This document shows, piece by piece, positions 12,701-22,067 of a stretch of 64,000 nt of DNA (its first letter is position 1; every line of letters begins with the position of its first letter). The position numbers were made by a program, and so were the translations under genes. The notes beneath the pieces were generated by a model, which was given only the letters and a program-made list of their open reading frames with translations, was not told the origin of the DNA and ran no database searches. The DNA comes from Cavenderia fasciculata (taxonomy: Eukaryota; Evosea; Eumycetozoa; Acytosteliales; Cavenderiaceae). The DNA is taken from positions 868,001 to 932,000 of the forward strand of contig NW_004457642.1 in assembly GCF_000203815.1 (NCBI RefSeq), written 5' to 3'.

Positions 12701-14017
12701 ATGAGAATTACTACCAGTAATACCAAAAGAATTAATACCCATTCTAATGAGTTTATCATCATAGTAGGTTGGGATTGGTTCATTTTCCAAGACGATTTTA
12801 ATTTCACCATCCAATAGATCAATCTTTGGATTGAGTTTTTTGAAATTAATATTCTTTACCAACATTTTGTTTTTGATCATCATGGCACATTTGATGAGCG
12901 ATGCAACGGCTGCAGCACTTTCAGTGTGTCCAATGTTACTCTTGACCGATCCAATGCGAAGTGGTTCATCCTTGGTATGCGATCCTCTAAAGATCTTGGT
13001 GATTGATGACATTTCCATTGGATCACCTGTGGGTGTCCCTGTGCCGTGACACTCGACATAGTAGATATCGGATGGGGTGAGACCGACATTCTTGAGTGCT
13101 TGGCGAGTGTTTACCTCTTGAGCAGCTGCCGATGGTGCTGAAGGAGACGGTTTGTCAAAGTTACCGTCGACGTTGCTGCTACCACCCTTGACGACACAGT
13201 AGATGTTGTCATTGTCAGCAATTGCCTTGGAGAGACGTTTGAGAATGAGTACTCCCAGCCCTTCACTACGTGCGTATCCTTCAGCCGATTCGTCAAAAGA
13301 TGCACACAGACCCTTTTTGCCAAGCATGTTCATATAGGTGAAGGCCGTTGACACAGTTGGTTCAAGGGTGGCATTGACACCGGCGACGATGGAAATGTCA
13401 CTCTTTCCACTACGAATAGTGTCCACACCCATCAAGATGGCAATCATCGACGACGAGCAGGCCGTGTCGACAGCAATCGACTCTCCACGGAAATCATAAT
13501 GATACGATGCCTTGATCGACGAGTCAGACCTACCAAAACGAGCAGAATGACTCATTGTCGTCAGATCTCTGTTTTGCATATTCAAGATAGAGTCGTACAT
13601 TTGGCCGAGGAATGTTGAGGTTGTGCTCCCTCTTATAGTGGCTGGGTCAATATGAGCATCTTCCAAAGCTTCCCAAATAACCTGCAGATACAATCGTACT
13701 TGGGGATCAACCAGTGTAGCCTCCTTGGGAAGAATACCAAAGAACGAGTTGTCAAAGTTTGTCCATTGAGACCAATCCAAGAACCCTCCACGCTCGGTCG
13801 CAACAAACCCTTGGTCTTGGAAAGACTTTGACCAACGCTCAGCCGTCACACTTGAAATACCATCCAGTCCACCCAGCAACTGGTCATAGAATTGTTGAGG
13901 TGTTGTCGACCCACCAGGGAATCGACATCCAATACCAATGAGTGCCACTCCATCTTCATCAATATAGTGTTGATTGTTGTTGTTATTATTATTGTTATTA
14001 TTACTTTCAATAGACAT
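6785..14017 (-). CDS. Highly reducing type I iterative polyketide synthase
   Basis: Exons 14017-12661, 12594-12024 and 11945-6785 give 2362 residues. Domain order is as follows. KS (about 15-450): VDTACSSS with the active Cys, ECHGTGTPTGDP, SNIGHTESAA. AT (about 550-850): FCGQGAQWNGMG; its GHSFGD nucleophile loop is created by the second splice. DH (about 935-1200): GHKVKGKYLFPGTGYIE, the HxxxGxxxxP motif. Then a methyltransferase-like region (about 1250-1390) that lacks the glycine-rich SAM motif. ER (about 1660-2000): LNFKDC and SASGGVGLAALN. KR (about 2010-2200): the catalytic Tyr in TSYGVGN, but a degenerate cofactor loop GQTGVAAE. ACP (about 2285-2355): phosphopantetheine Ser in YGVDSM. 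There is no thioesterase or reductase at the end. It resembles the many dictyostelid PKSs. The product is unknown. It is divergent from histidine ammonia-lyase. Confidence 0.95.
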
Positions 14018-14885
14018 TTGCTGTTTACTATTGTTTGTTTGTTTTAGAAGAACAGAAGTAACCTATCATGTGAATGGTTTATTTATACTCGATTCCGGTC
14101 CTCATCGTCATTGTCATCGTCATCCAATAGAGAGAAAGGAGAGGAGGAGGAGGTCAACAAAGGGTCAACAGTACTGTATTCCACTAACCATTGATTCATT
14201 GTTGCTATCAAAAAAGTGTATATTTTGGTGTTGTTTGCTCAACAACTAGAGAGCTTCATCTGTTATAAAATGCTCGTACGTATATATTAGTAATAGTTTT
14301 AGTTTTAGTTGTTATTGTTTTTATGTGCTTGGTCTGTCAAAAAAAAAAAAAAAAACATGATGTCAAACAGATAATTAAATCTTCTCACAACAAATATTAA
14401 TTTGGAAAAAAATACTATTATTATTATGTTTTGAAGATAAATATAAATTAATAATATTATTATTAGATAGTACAGTTATATAATTAGATATTTATATTAT
14501 GTATCGTATCTATGTATTTATGTATCTATAATATTAATATTAAATGCACACTATTCATGTATAGATTTAATCTTAATAAATGTTTGTTTGATTTGTTTCT
14601 ATCTCTGGTGAAAAAGGAAATAATTAACGGAGGGATCTGATTTTTGTCCCGCTTCGTTCTTTTTGCACAACGAGACCTCATATGACTGTCTTTTTGACAA
14701 AAAAGAAATCGAAATTTCAAAAACCAACACATCATTATTTTTAATATATTTTGAAAGGAAAGTGAACGAGCTTTTTTTTAACAAGATAGACTTTACTTTG
14801 TGTGTGTTGTATTCATATATTATTATTATTATTGTTAATATTATTAATATTATTCCACAACAACAACAACAATAACAACAGAGAG
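14018..14885. other. Divergent promoter region, PKS and histidine ammonia-lyase
   Basis: This 868-bp region separates the two start codons. It contains a homopolymer A run near 14341-14356, AT-rich sequence, and an island of more mixed composition (14630-14720). That island starts with GGATCTGATTTTTG and holds the second copy of the duplicated block. Short open frames here look like chance; I see no gene. Confidence 0.5.
14672..14715 (+). repeat. Copy 2 of a duplicated intergenic block
   Basis: It matches 6584-6630 (GACCTCAT...ACTGT...AAAAAGAAATCGAAAT). It lies about 170-210 bp upstream of the histidine ammonia-lyase start, which would suit a promoter element. The other copy is not placed the same way relative to a gene. 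Confidence 0.45.
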
Positions 14886-15139
14886 ATGCAAAACGACAAC
14901 GATAAAAGTGTTTATTTAAATGGTAATGATCTTGAAATTCAAGATCTCATCAATATTGGTTACCGTGCATACAAAGTATGCATCAGTGATGAAACTATTC
15001 AAATCATTCAAAGAGGTAGAAAGGTTGTTGATGATATTACCTCTTCCGATAAGATTGTTTATGGTATCAATACCGGTTTTGGTTTATTCTCTGATGTTAC
15101 CATTCCAAATGATTCAATTAAAAAGTAGTATTGTTGTTG

Positions 15140-15171
<32 letters not shown>

Positions 15172-16558
15172 TTTTAAAAAGAGTACTAACTATCAAGTTT
15201 TGTTATCAATATATTCGTTTATCTCTCTCTTTCTCTCTTTCTCTAGATTACAATGTAATTTAATTAGATCACATTCAAGTGGAGTAGGACAACCATTAAC
15301 ACCAGAGAGAACAAGAATGTTGTTGGCATTGAGAATCAATGTTTTAACCAAAGGATACAGTGGCATTAGTTTAGAGTCTGTTACGAGAGCTATCAATATT
15401 TTAAATAGTAATTGTTTGCCATTGGTACCAGAAAAGGGAACAGTTGGTGCATCTGGTGATCTTGCACCACTATCTCATTTGGCATTGGGATTGATGGGTG
15501 AAGGTAAAATGTACAATGGTACTACCAAACAAATAGAAGACTCTGCCAGTGTCTTGAAAGCACATAACCTTACCCCAATAGAATTGGGTGCCAAAGAAGG
15601 ATTGGCATTGATCAATGGAACACAATTGATTACATCGTTGGGTTGTGAAGCTGTTTCTAGATCACAGATACTCTGTGAGACTGCTGACATTATTGCTGCA
15701 CTCACTTTGGAAGCACTCAAAGGTACTGTAGTCGCCTTTAACCCAGCTATTCATGCTGCACGTCCACATAAAGGCCAAGGAAAATCGGCAGAGTTCCTTC
15801 GTTCTATTCTTCACGGTGAAAAGTTCAAGTCACAGATTTACACTGGTCACGCCAATTGTGGCAAGGTTCAAGACAGCTATACACTTCGTTGTATTCCTCA
15901 AGTACATGGTATCACTAGAGATACTGTAGATTTTGTTGCTGGTATCATTAGCACTGAAATGAATAGTGCCACCGACAATCCAATGGTCTTTGCCGACTTT
16001 AATTGTACCATGTCTGGTGGTAATTTTCACGGTGAATATCCAGCAAAGGCACTCGACTATCTTGCCATTGGTATACACGAACTTTCAAATATTTCAGAGC
16101 GTAGAATTGAACGTCTCGTCAACAATCAACTATCTGGTCTTCCTGCATTCCTCATCAAAGAAGGTGGATTAAACAGTGGTTATATGATTGCACATTGCAC
16201 CGCTGCTGCTCTTGTATCTGAAAACAAAACACTCTGTCATCCATCATCTGTCGATTCTATCAGTACTAGTGCAGCCAAAGAGGATCACGTTTCAATGGGT
16301 GGATGGTCTGCTCGTAAATGTCTACTCGTCGTCGAGAATGTAGAAAATGTTCTTGCCATTGAATTACTTGCTGCCTGTCAAGCTATCGATTTCCTTCGTC
16401 CACAAACCTCAACCGATCCACTCGAAGCTGTTCATGCACTTGTTCGTTCAAAGGTTAGCTTTATGGAAGAAGATCGTTTCCTTCAACCAGATATTGAAGC
16501 TGTAAACCAATTAATTACTTCTGGTCAAGTTTTAAATGCTGTTAAATCATTTTTCTAA
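14886..16558 (+). CDS. hutH: Histidine ammonia-lyase (histidase)
   Basis: This enzyme deaminates L-histidine to trans-urocanate, the first step of histidine breakdown, in the cytosol. Exons 14886-15124 and 15247-16558 give 516 residues, close to the bacterial length of about 510. The intron falls in [16 protein letters not shown], and its excision restores the conserved RSHSSGVG segment. The MIO prosthetic group forms from Ala-Ser-Gly in [15 protein letters not shown] (about residue 148). Other family blocks visible are [44 protein letters not shown] and [14 protein letters not shown]. The chosen ATG follows a CAACAA-rich leader. Dictyostelids feed on bacteria, so a catabolic role is expected. 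Confidence 0.96.
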
Positions 16559-16681
16559 AAAATAAATATACAAATAAATTAAATCTTAACAAATAGGTAG
16601 TAATTATTTATATAAAGTGGTTTTATTATTAATATATATTTCTTTGTCAGTTTTTATTTATTTATTTATTTAATTGTTTAT

Positions 16682-17057
16682 TTATTGCTCCTTCTTTGCT
16701 ACTGAAGAAGATGATACTCTATTATTATTATTATTATTAGTAATATTATTATTATTATTATTATTATTGTCAGATGAACTATAAGATTTCCATTTATTCA
16801 AATAAATGTTTGAAGTAGTTACTAAATTACCAATACCCAAACTAACGAGTATAAGTCCACATGCAATAACTTGCCATTCAATATAATAGGTATGATACTT
16901 GAAATAAGAATAAGTTAAAAATACAAAACCATTATACATTTGGAAACAATGTACAAATAATAAAAATGGTAATAAAAATAATGCACTTGGTGTCCAACCT
17001 GGATCACTAATCATCTATTAAATAAAAACAAAAATGTGATTAGTAAAATATTATATA

Positions 17058-17092
<35 letters not shown>

Positions 17093-17109
17093 TTCTTTTT
17101 CTATTTCTA

Positions 17110-17140
<31 letters not shown>

Positions 17141-17943
17141 ACATTTTCACTTGTAACATCCATAATATTTGCTTTACCAATGGCAACCATTCTATACAAT
17201 TGACCTTGTTGATAACGATTTGTTAGAATTTGAACAATACCTTGAGCACCAGAGAACATGGTCATCATTGGAAGTAGATCAGTAAACGATGTAGAGAGTG
17301 GCCAGAGTAGATTGGTGAGTGCACCAGCAATAGAGAGATAGTGATGCATGATCCACCATGGACGAATTGAACTACCATTGACAAGAAGGATATTCTCTCT
17401 CAAAGCCAAAGTGACATAGTAATAGAGTAACCATATTTGCCACGAGGTTGTAATAAAAGAGTTGGAAGGAAACATAAAGAGCAAAGCAACAAAGAGTATA
17501 AATTGGGGATTGGTCTTGAATTTAAACTTTTCATATTCAGTCTTTAGACGGAATCTTTCACCTTCTCTGTAGTGCTTTACATTGACTTGACCAAGGAAAA
17601 GACGTACAAATACACCACCAGTCTCTGGAGTAAATGTCTTTTTCGATTGCTTGATCGATGTTTTAATAGATTGTATCTTTTGTTTCATCTCGACTACTGC
17701 ATCATTTGACTTGTCACCACCACCGGACTGTAACAAGGTGATACGTTGCAATAACTTTGATGATTCTTTTTCTTGTTTGTCTAGTGTGTTACATATCTCA
17801 TCCAAGCTTTTAAAACCAACAGCAATCTGTTCCTTAAACTTTAATCCTTTTTCTTTAACTCCATTTTGACTCTTTTCCAACTCTTCCAACTCCTTTTTTA
17901 AATCTATCAACTCTTTTTCACTTTTACTTGTACTTGTATCCAT
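16682..17943 (-). CDS. TMEM120/TACAN-like multi-pass membrane protein
   Basis: Exons 17943-17143 and 17014-16682 give 377 residues. The N-terminal ~100 residues form a coiled coil (KELIDLKKELEELEKSQ and following). The family block ETGGVFVRLFLGQVNVKHYREGERFRLK comes next, then six predicted membrane segments with SSIRPWWIMHHYLSI, the RxWWxxHHY core of TMEM120. The C-terminus is poly-Asn. Animal TMEM120A/B sit in the nuclear envelope and ER; they are linked to adipogenesis, have a coenzyme A-binding fold, and a mechanosensing role is disputed. The single intron carries a CTAT tetranucleotide array and a T run of about 20. Its splice junction joins SEN to MISDPGW in frame. Confidence 0.88.
17015..17142 (-). 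repeat. Intron with (CTAT)n array and long T run
   Basis: This is the TMEM120-like intron. On the + strand it has about eight tandem CTAT units at 17060-17092, then CTATTT units, then an uninterrupted T run to about 17136. Both are probably length-variable between strains. Confidence 0.7.
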
Positions 17944-18518
17944 GATAAAGTTGATGATATATAAATATATAAATATAAATATATATAAATACAAATATAT
18001 AGTAGTAGTAGTAGTTTTAAATAAAGTTTTGACCTTTTTAGTATTAATATATATATATATATATATCTATAATAGGTTGTGACAAACACAAAAGTAAGTT
18101 CTAAATTAATTCTGTCTGTAGAGGAACTGCTGCTGTAACAATAAAAGAGGGTAATAATAAAAAAAATATGAAGCGGAGAAGGAGCTTTCAAGAAGATTTT
18201 TTTTTTTTTGAATAAAATTTTAGTTCTATCTCTTAAGTGTAATTTTCAGCACGGTGCCTACAATATTAGTGTAACACAAATATTTGGTTTCAATGATGAA
18301 GGATAATAATGATTAAATTAAGTAGTTCATTTAGAATCGATTAAAATCGTCTGGATCAATCTTTTACCTATTGAATTTTTTTTTTATTTTTTGAAAATTT
18401 TTTTGCTTCCTCCCAGAGAGACAGTTCTCTCAGTGCATCCAGCTTCTTTTGTTCGATGATTTATCAATAGAAGAAGTAGTAATAATCTTTTAATTTTCAA
18501 AATAAAGAACAAATAAAA
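17944..18518. other. Divergent promoter region, TMEM120-like and RagA
   Basis: This 575-bp AT-rich region has TA-dinucleotide runs near 18048-18068 and T runs. A perfect GAGAGA-CAGT-TCTCTC hairpin lies at 18416-18431, about 90 bp upstream of the RagA start. I see no gene. Confidence 0.5.
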
Positions 18519-19766
18519 ATGAAGAGAAAGGTATATAGATAGATAGATAGATAGAAAGATAGATGTACTTTTAAAAAAGAAAGAGCAATGTTGAGCATAA
18601 ATCTTTAAGATCTAAGCGACCGACAACCCAATATGATCATCATTTATTAATCTTACTCTTTCTTTTCTCTATCTCCTATATCATTCATAGGTATTGTTGA
18701 TGGGCAGAAGTGAATCTGGTAAGACCTCTATGAGATCTATCATTTTCGCAAACTATATCGCCAGAGATACAATGAGATTGGGTGTAACAAGTAAGTAGAC
18801 CAAGATCACAATCATCATCATCATCGTTGAATTTATTTATTAATACACACTGTAACCATTATTACTACCTATAGTCGATGTTGAACATTCACATGTTAGA
18901 TTCCTTGGTAATTTAGTATTGAATCTCTGGGATTGTGGAGGTCAAGAAGGTTTTGTAGAGAGTTACTTGACAACACAAAGAGATCATATTTTCAGAAACG
19001 TTGAAGTACTCATCTATGTATTTGATATTGAAAGCAGAGAACACCAAAAGGATCTTAAAAACTTCAAGTCTTGTCTCGAAGCTATCCTCCAAAACAGCAA
19101 GGATGCCAAAATCTTTTGTCTCATTCACAAGATGGATTTGGTGCCAGAGGATCAACGTGATAACCTCTTTAGATTACGTGAAACTGAATTGCAACAACTA
19201 TCTCTTCCCCTCAAAGTAACATGTTTTAGAACATCTATTTGGGATGAAACCCTTTACAAGGTACGCGTAGACACTCAAAAAAAGATATCTTTTTTTTTTC
19301 TCTCTCTCAGTCTATTTTAACCATTTTATTTATTTCATTCTAGGCATGGTCATCTATTGTATATTCATTGATTCCAAATGTCAAAGTATTGGAACATCAT
19401 CTCGATAAGTTTTGCAGAATTTGTGAAGCCGATGAAGTAGTCTTGTTTGAAAAGGCAACATTTTTGGTTATTTCTCACAGTGCACGTAAACAACACAAAG
19501 ACGTACATAGATTCGAAAAGATTTCAACCATCATCAAACAATTCTTCCTCAGTTGCAGCAAGTCACAAGCCAACTTCCAAGCCATGGAAGTACGTAACTC
19601 AAACTTTGCTGCTTTTATCGATGCCTTTACCTCCAACACATACATCATGGTTATAATGTCGGATCAAACCATCGAATCATCTGCCACACTTCTTAACATT
19701 CAAGTTGCCAAATCTCACTTTGAAAAGTTTATCCAACAAAACAGTGCCAACCAATCAATTGTTTAA
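18519..19766 (+). CDS. RagA/RagB-type small GTPase (Gtr1 homologue)
   Basis: Exons 18519-18530, 18691-18790, 18875-19260 and 19344-19766 give 306 residues (human RagA has 313). The first exon codes only for MKRK, and splicing produces [29 protein letters not shown], a nearly invariant RagA N-terminus. The P-loop is GRSESGKTS, switch II is in [10 protein letters not shown], and the guanine-specificity motif is the HKMD of CLIHKMDL. The C-terminal roadblock-like domain is complete (to NQSIV). Rag heterodimers recruit TORC1 to lysosomes in response to amino acids. A GATOR2 subunit (WDR24) lies 29 kb away in the same window. Confidence 0.96.
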
Positions 19767-20062
19767 CAACAAACGTTTCCAATTTTTTTTTAATTAATTA
19801 ACATCCTCCCCACCAACCAACCAAACAACCAAAACAAAAAGAATTTAATATAAATATATAAAACTTGTGATAGTATTCATCAAAGTAGATCTTTACAAAC
19901 TATATGTGCGAAAAATATATATATTTTTTTTGGTGGTTGATAACTTTATTTTCTATTATCTATAGCATAAATATTATTATCATTATTATTATTATTATTA
20001 TTAGAATAGAATATTGGTGATTATTATTATTATTTAATATTATTATTATTGTTATTTTTGTT

Positions 20063-21397
20063 TTATGTTGAAGTTAAAATTAAACCAACAGTTACAATCA
20101 AACAAGAATAGAGTTTTTCTTTAATTCTTTTGACATCTCTTCCAAAATTGATAGTCTTTTTGAGAATGATTGCAACCACTAGATTGAATAATTGATTGAG
20201 AGCACCTTCGGTTGCACTGACAATGCCACCATTGTAGTAGAGATGGTAGGATATGGAAACGAAAAAGTAACCGGCCAAAGATAGTACCTCTCCCAAGGCA
20301 GACAAAAGTACATATTTACGACGAATATACAAGAGATCGTAGGTTGATCGACGGAAACGAGGAATAAAGAGAATGAGAAAGAGGAACGTCAAACTGTTAC
20401 CATAGATTGAGATGATGAGGAATGATATCGACGACTGTCCACCACTTTCATTGGTGCAAAATGTAACCAAAACATAGTAAAAGGCAATGAGAAGGTCAGA
20501 TAAGAGTACGTTTCTAACTGCCCTTTGCTTCCAAAATCCCTTTGAGAATTGTGTCCACTCTCCTTCGACGGCAGGATAAAAGCCACCGATAAAGATGAGA
20601 ATAAAGGCTATAAAGTGAAGTGGCGTAATAATCTTGTGGAATGTAGAGAGTACTGGAAAGAAGCCCGATAGCAACGATAGTACTATTGTCATTGGGAGGA
20701 GGAAGATTGAGTTTAGTTGCATTAATGGCACAATGACTGTTGAGCTGCTAGATTCAAATGCTTTCAAGAGATAGATCAATGAAAAGCATTGAAATACTCC
20801 AGAGAATAATGATGCATATAATATAATAACTGGATTAATCATCTCTATTCCAGCATCACCTCCACCATTGTTGTTGTTATTGTTGTTGTTGTTGTTTGAA
20901 AAGTAGAAAGAGAATATATGTGAACTTCCATAGTAACTGTGAAGAAAGATACCACATATAAACATGACGATACCAGAGATGATAGAGTCTTGTTCACCGG
21001 TCAACTTGATATCTTCTTCATTGTTTATCATCTTTTGACGATGATGATGATGTCTACTTTTATCACTTTCATTAATCATGATAAGAGTATCACTCTTTTT
21101 ATAATCTGCTAATAACTCTGTTGTTGTTGTTGTTGTCGTTGTCGTAGATGAATTTGTTGAAGAAGGTAATAATGGTGATGTAGAAGCCGATGTAATTGGA
21201 GAGAGGTTAATTCCTTCCTCATCGTCATGATTCCTTTTCAAAGATGATGATGAAGGTGTTGATGATGATGAAGAGGAAGAAGATTCTTTAGGGTTGTGTG
21301 GATGTACCTCTGCAATAACACCATCTGATATTACATCACAACCAGCCCATAATACAGCACCAACTATTAATGGTACTGTCCATAATAAATCTACCAT
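20063..21397 (-). CDS. DMT/EamA-like multi-pass membrane protein
   Basis: This is a single-exon gene of 444 residues. The first hydrophobic helix (MVDLLWTVPLIVGAVLWAG) is followed by a long hydrophilic low-complexity loop (Ser/Thr, His and Asn runs). About nine further membrane segments have the alternating pattern of EamA-type transporters: SGIVMFICGIFLHSYYG, VSATEGALNQLFNLVVAIIL and others. The second half holds a GEVLSLAGYFFVSISYHLYYNGG...SATEGALNQ segment, typical of the last helices of the fold. The substrate is unknown. The start is the first ATG, which gives a plausible first helix. It converges on the RagA gene, with 296 bp between stops. Confidence 0.72.
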   Translation of the reverse strand: MVDLLWTVPLIVGAVLWAGCDVISDGVIAEVHPHNPKESSSSSSSSTPSSSSLKRNHDDEEGINLSPITSASTSPLLPSSTNSSTTTTTTTTTELLADYKKSDTLIMINESDKSRHHHHRQKMINNEEDIKLTGEQDSIISGIVMFICGIFLHSYYGSSHIFSFYFSNNNNNNNNNNGGGDAGIEMINPVIILYASLFSGVFQCFSLIYLLKAFESSSSTVIVPLMQLNSIFLLPMTIVLSLLSGFFPVLSTFHKIITPLHFIAFILIFIGGFYPAVEGEWTQFSKGFWKQRAVRNVLLSDLLIAFYYVLVTFCTNESGGQSSISFLIISIYGNSLTFLFLILFIPRFRRSTYDLLYIRRKYVLLSALGEVLSLAGYFFVSISYHLYYNGGIVSATEGALNQLFNLVVAIILKKTINFGRDVKRIKEKLYSCLIVTVGLILTST

Positions 21398-22067
21398 TGT
21401 TTGTATTAATAATAATAATAATAGTCTGTAGTCTAGATGTAGATTGTATTAGATGATGATGATGATGATTTAATTGTCTGTTCAGCTATATAAAGAGCTG
21501 GTTGATAGTTAAAATATCTAATAGTTTTAGATTTGCGAAGAATTTGTTTATTAAAGTTGTTGTTGTTATTATTATTAATTATGTGTTATATTTTTATTAT
21601 TATTATTATTATGATTATTATTATTATTATTATTACTGTTTATGTATTCATTGTTGGTTTGTGTAGGGAGCTCCCAGCTCGTCGGACAAAGAGATATCTT
21701 TCGTAGGAAGGAAGAGACCTACGAGTTTGGGTGAGTCAGCAAAAAAGAAAACAAGAAGAAGTTTTTTAATTTTTATTTATAATTGTATATTTTTTTGTCT
21801 ATATTATCATCAGTCAAAGCTATGTGTCTCGCATAGAAGGAGCAAAACACACAAATTGAAGAGATAATAATAACCAGATTGCAAACAAAATCTATATATT
21901 TCCAAAAAATCAAATGTACTACTTCTAAGAAAATAAAACTTTTGTTCCTGAGATCTTTAGTTTTTTTTTTTGGCGCCTTGCCTTTCGTCCATTTACTTTT
22001 ACCCATCAATATATATCAGCAGAAAGATACATACATACATACATATAGAAATATATTTCAGCTTAAA
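21398..22067. other. Divergent promoter region holding a palindrome cluster
   Basis: This 670-bp region is mostly AT-rich with TTA-type repeats. A compact island of balanced composition at 21660-21735 carries several perfect inverted repeats (separate entry). No protein-coding gene is evident; the upstream extension of the WWE-macro frame (from about 21879) lacks an earlier ATG-supported conserved segment. Confidence 0.5.
21663..21730. other. Cluster of perfect palindromes, possible structured RNA or regulatory site
   Basis: GGGAGCTCCC (21666-21675) is a 10-bp palindrome. AGATATCT is a palindrome within AAAGAGATATCTTT. TCGTAGG (21701-21707) pairs perfectly with CCTACGA (21718-21724) across a 10-nt loop. 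Three such elements within 60 bp in AT-rich spacer is unlikely by chance. Strand and function are unknown. Confidence 0.4.

Noticed and set aside
14526-14875. Short open frames on both strands upstream of histidine ammonia-lyase
   Set aside because: No recognisable content or ATG context; explained by AT-rich promoter sequence and the duplicated block.
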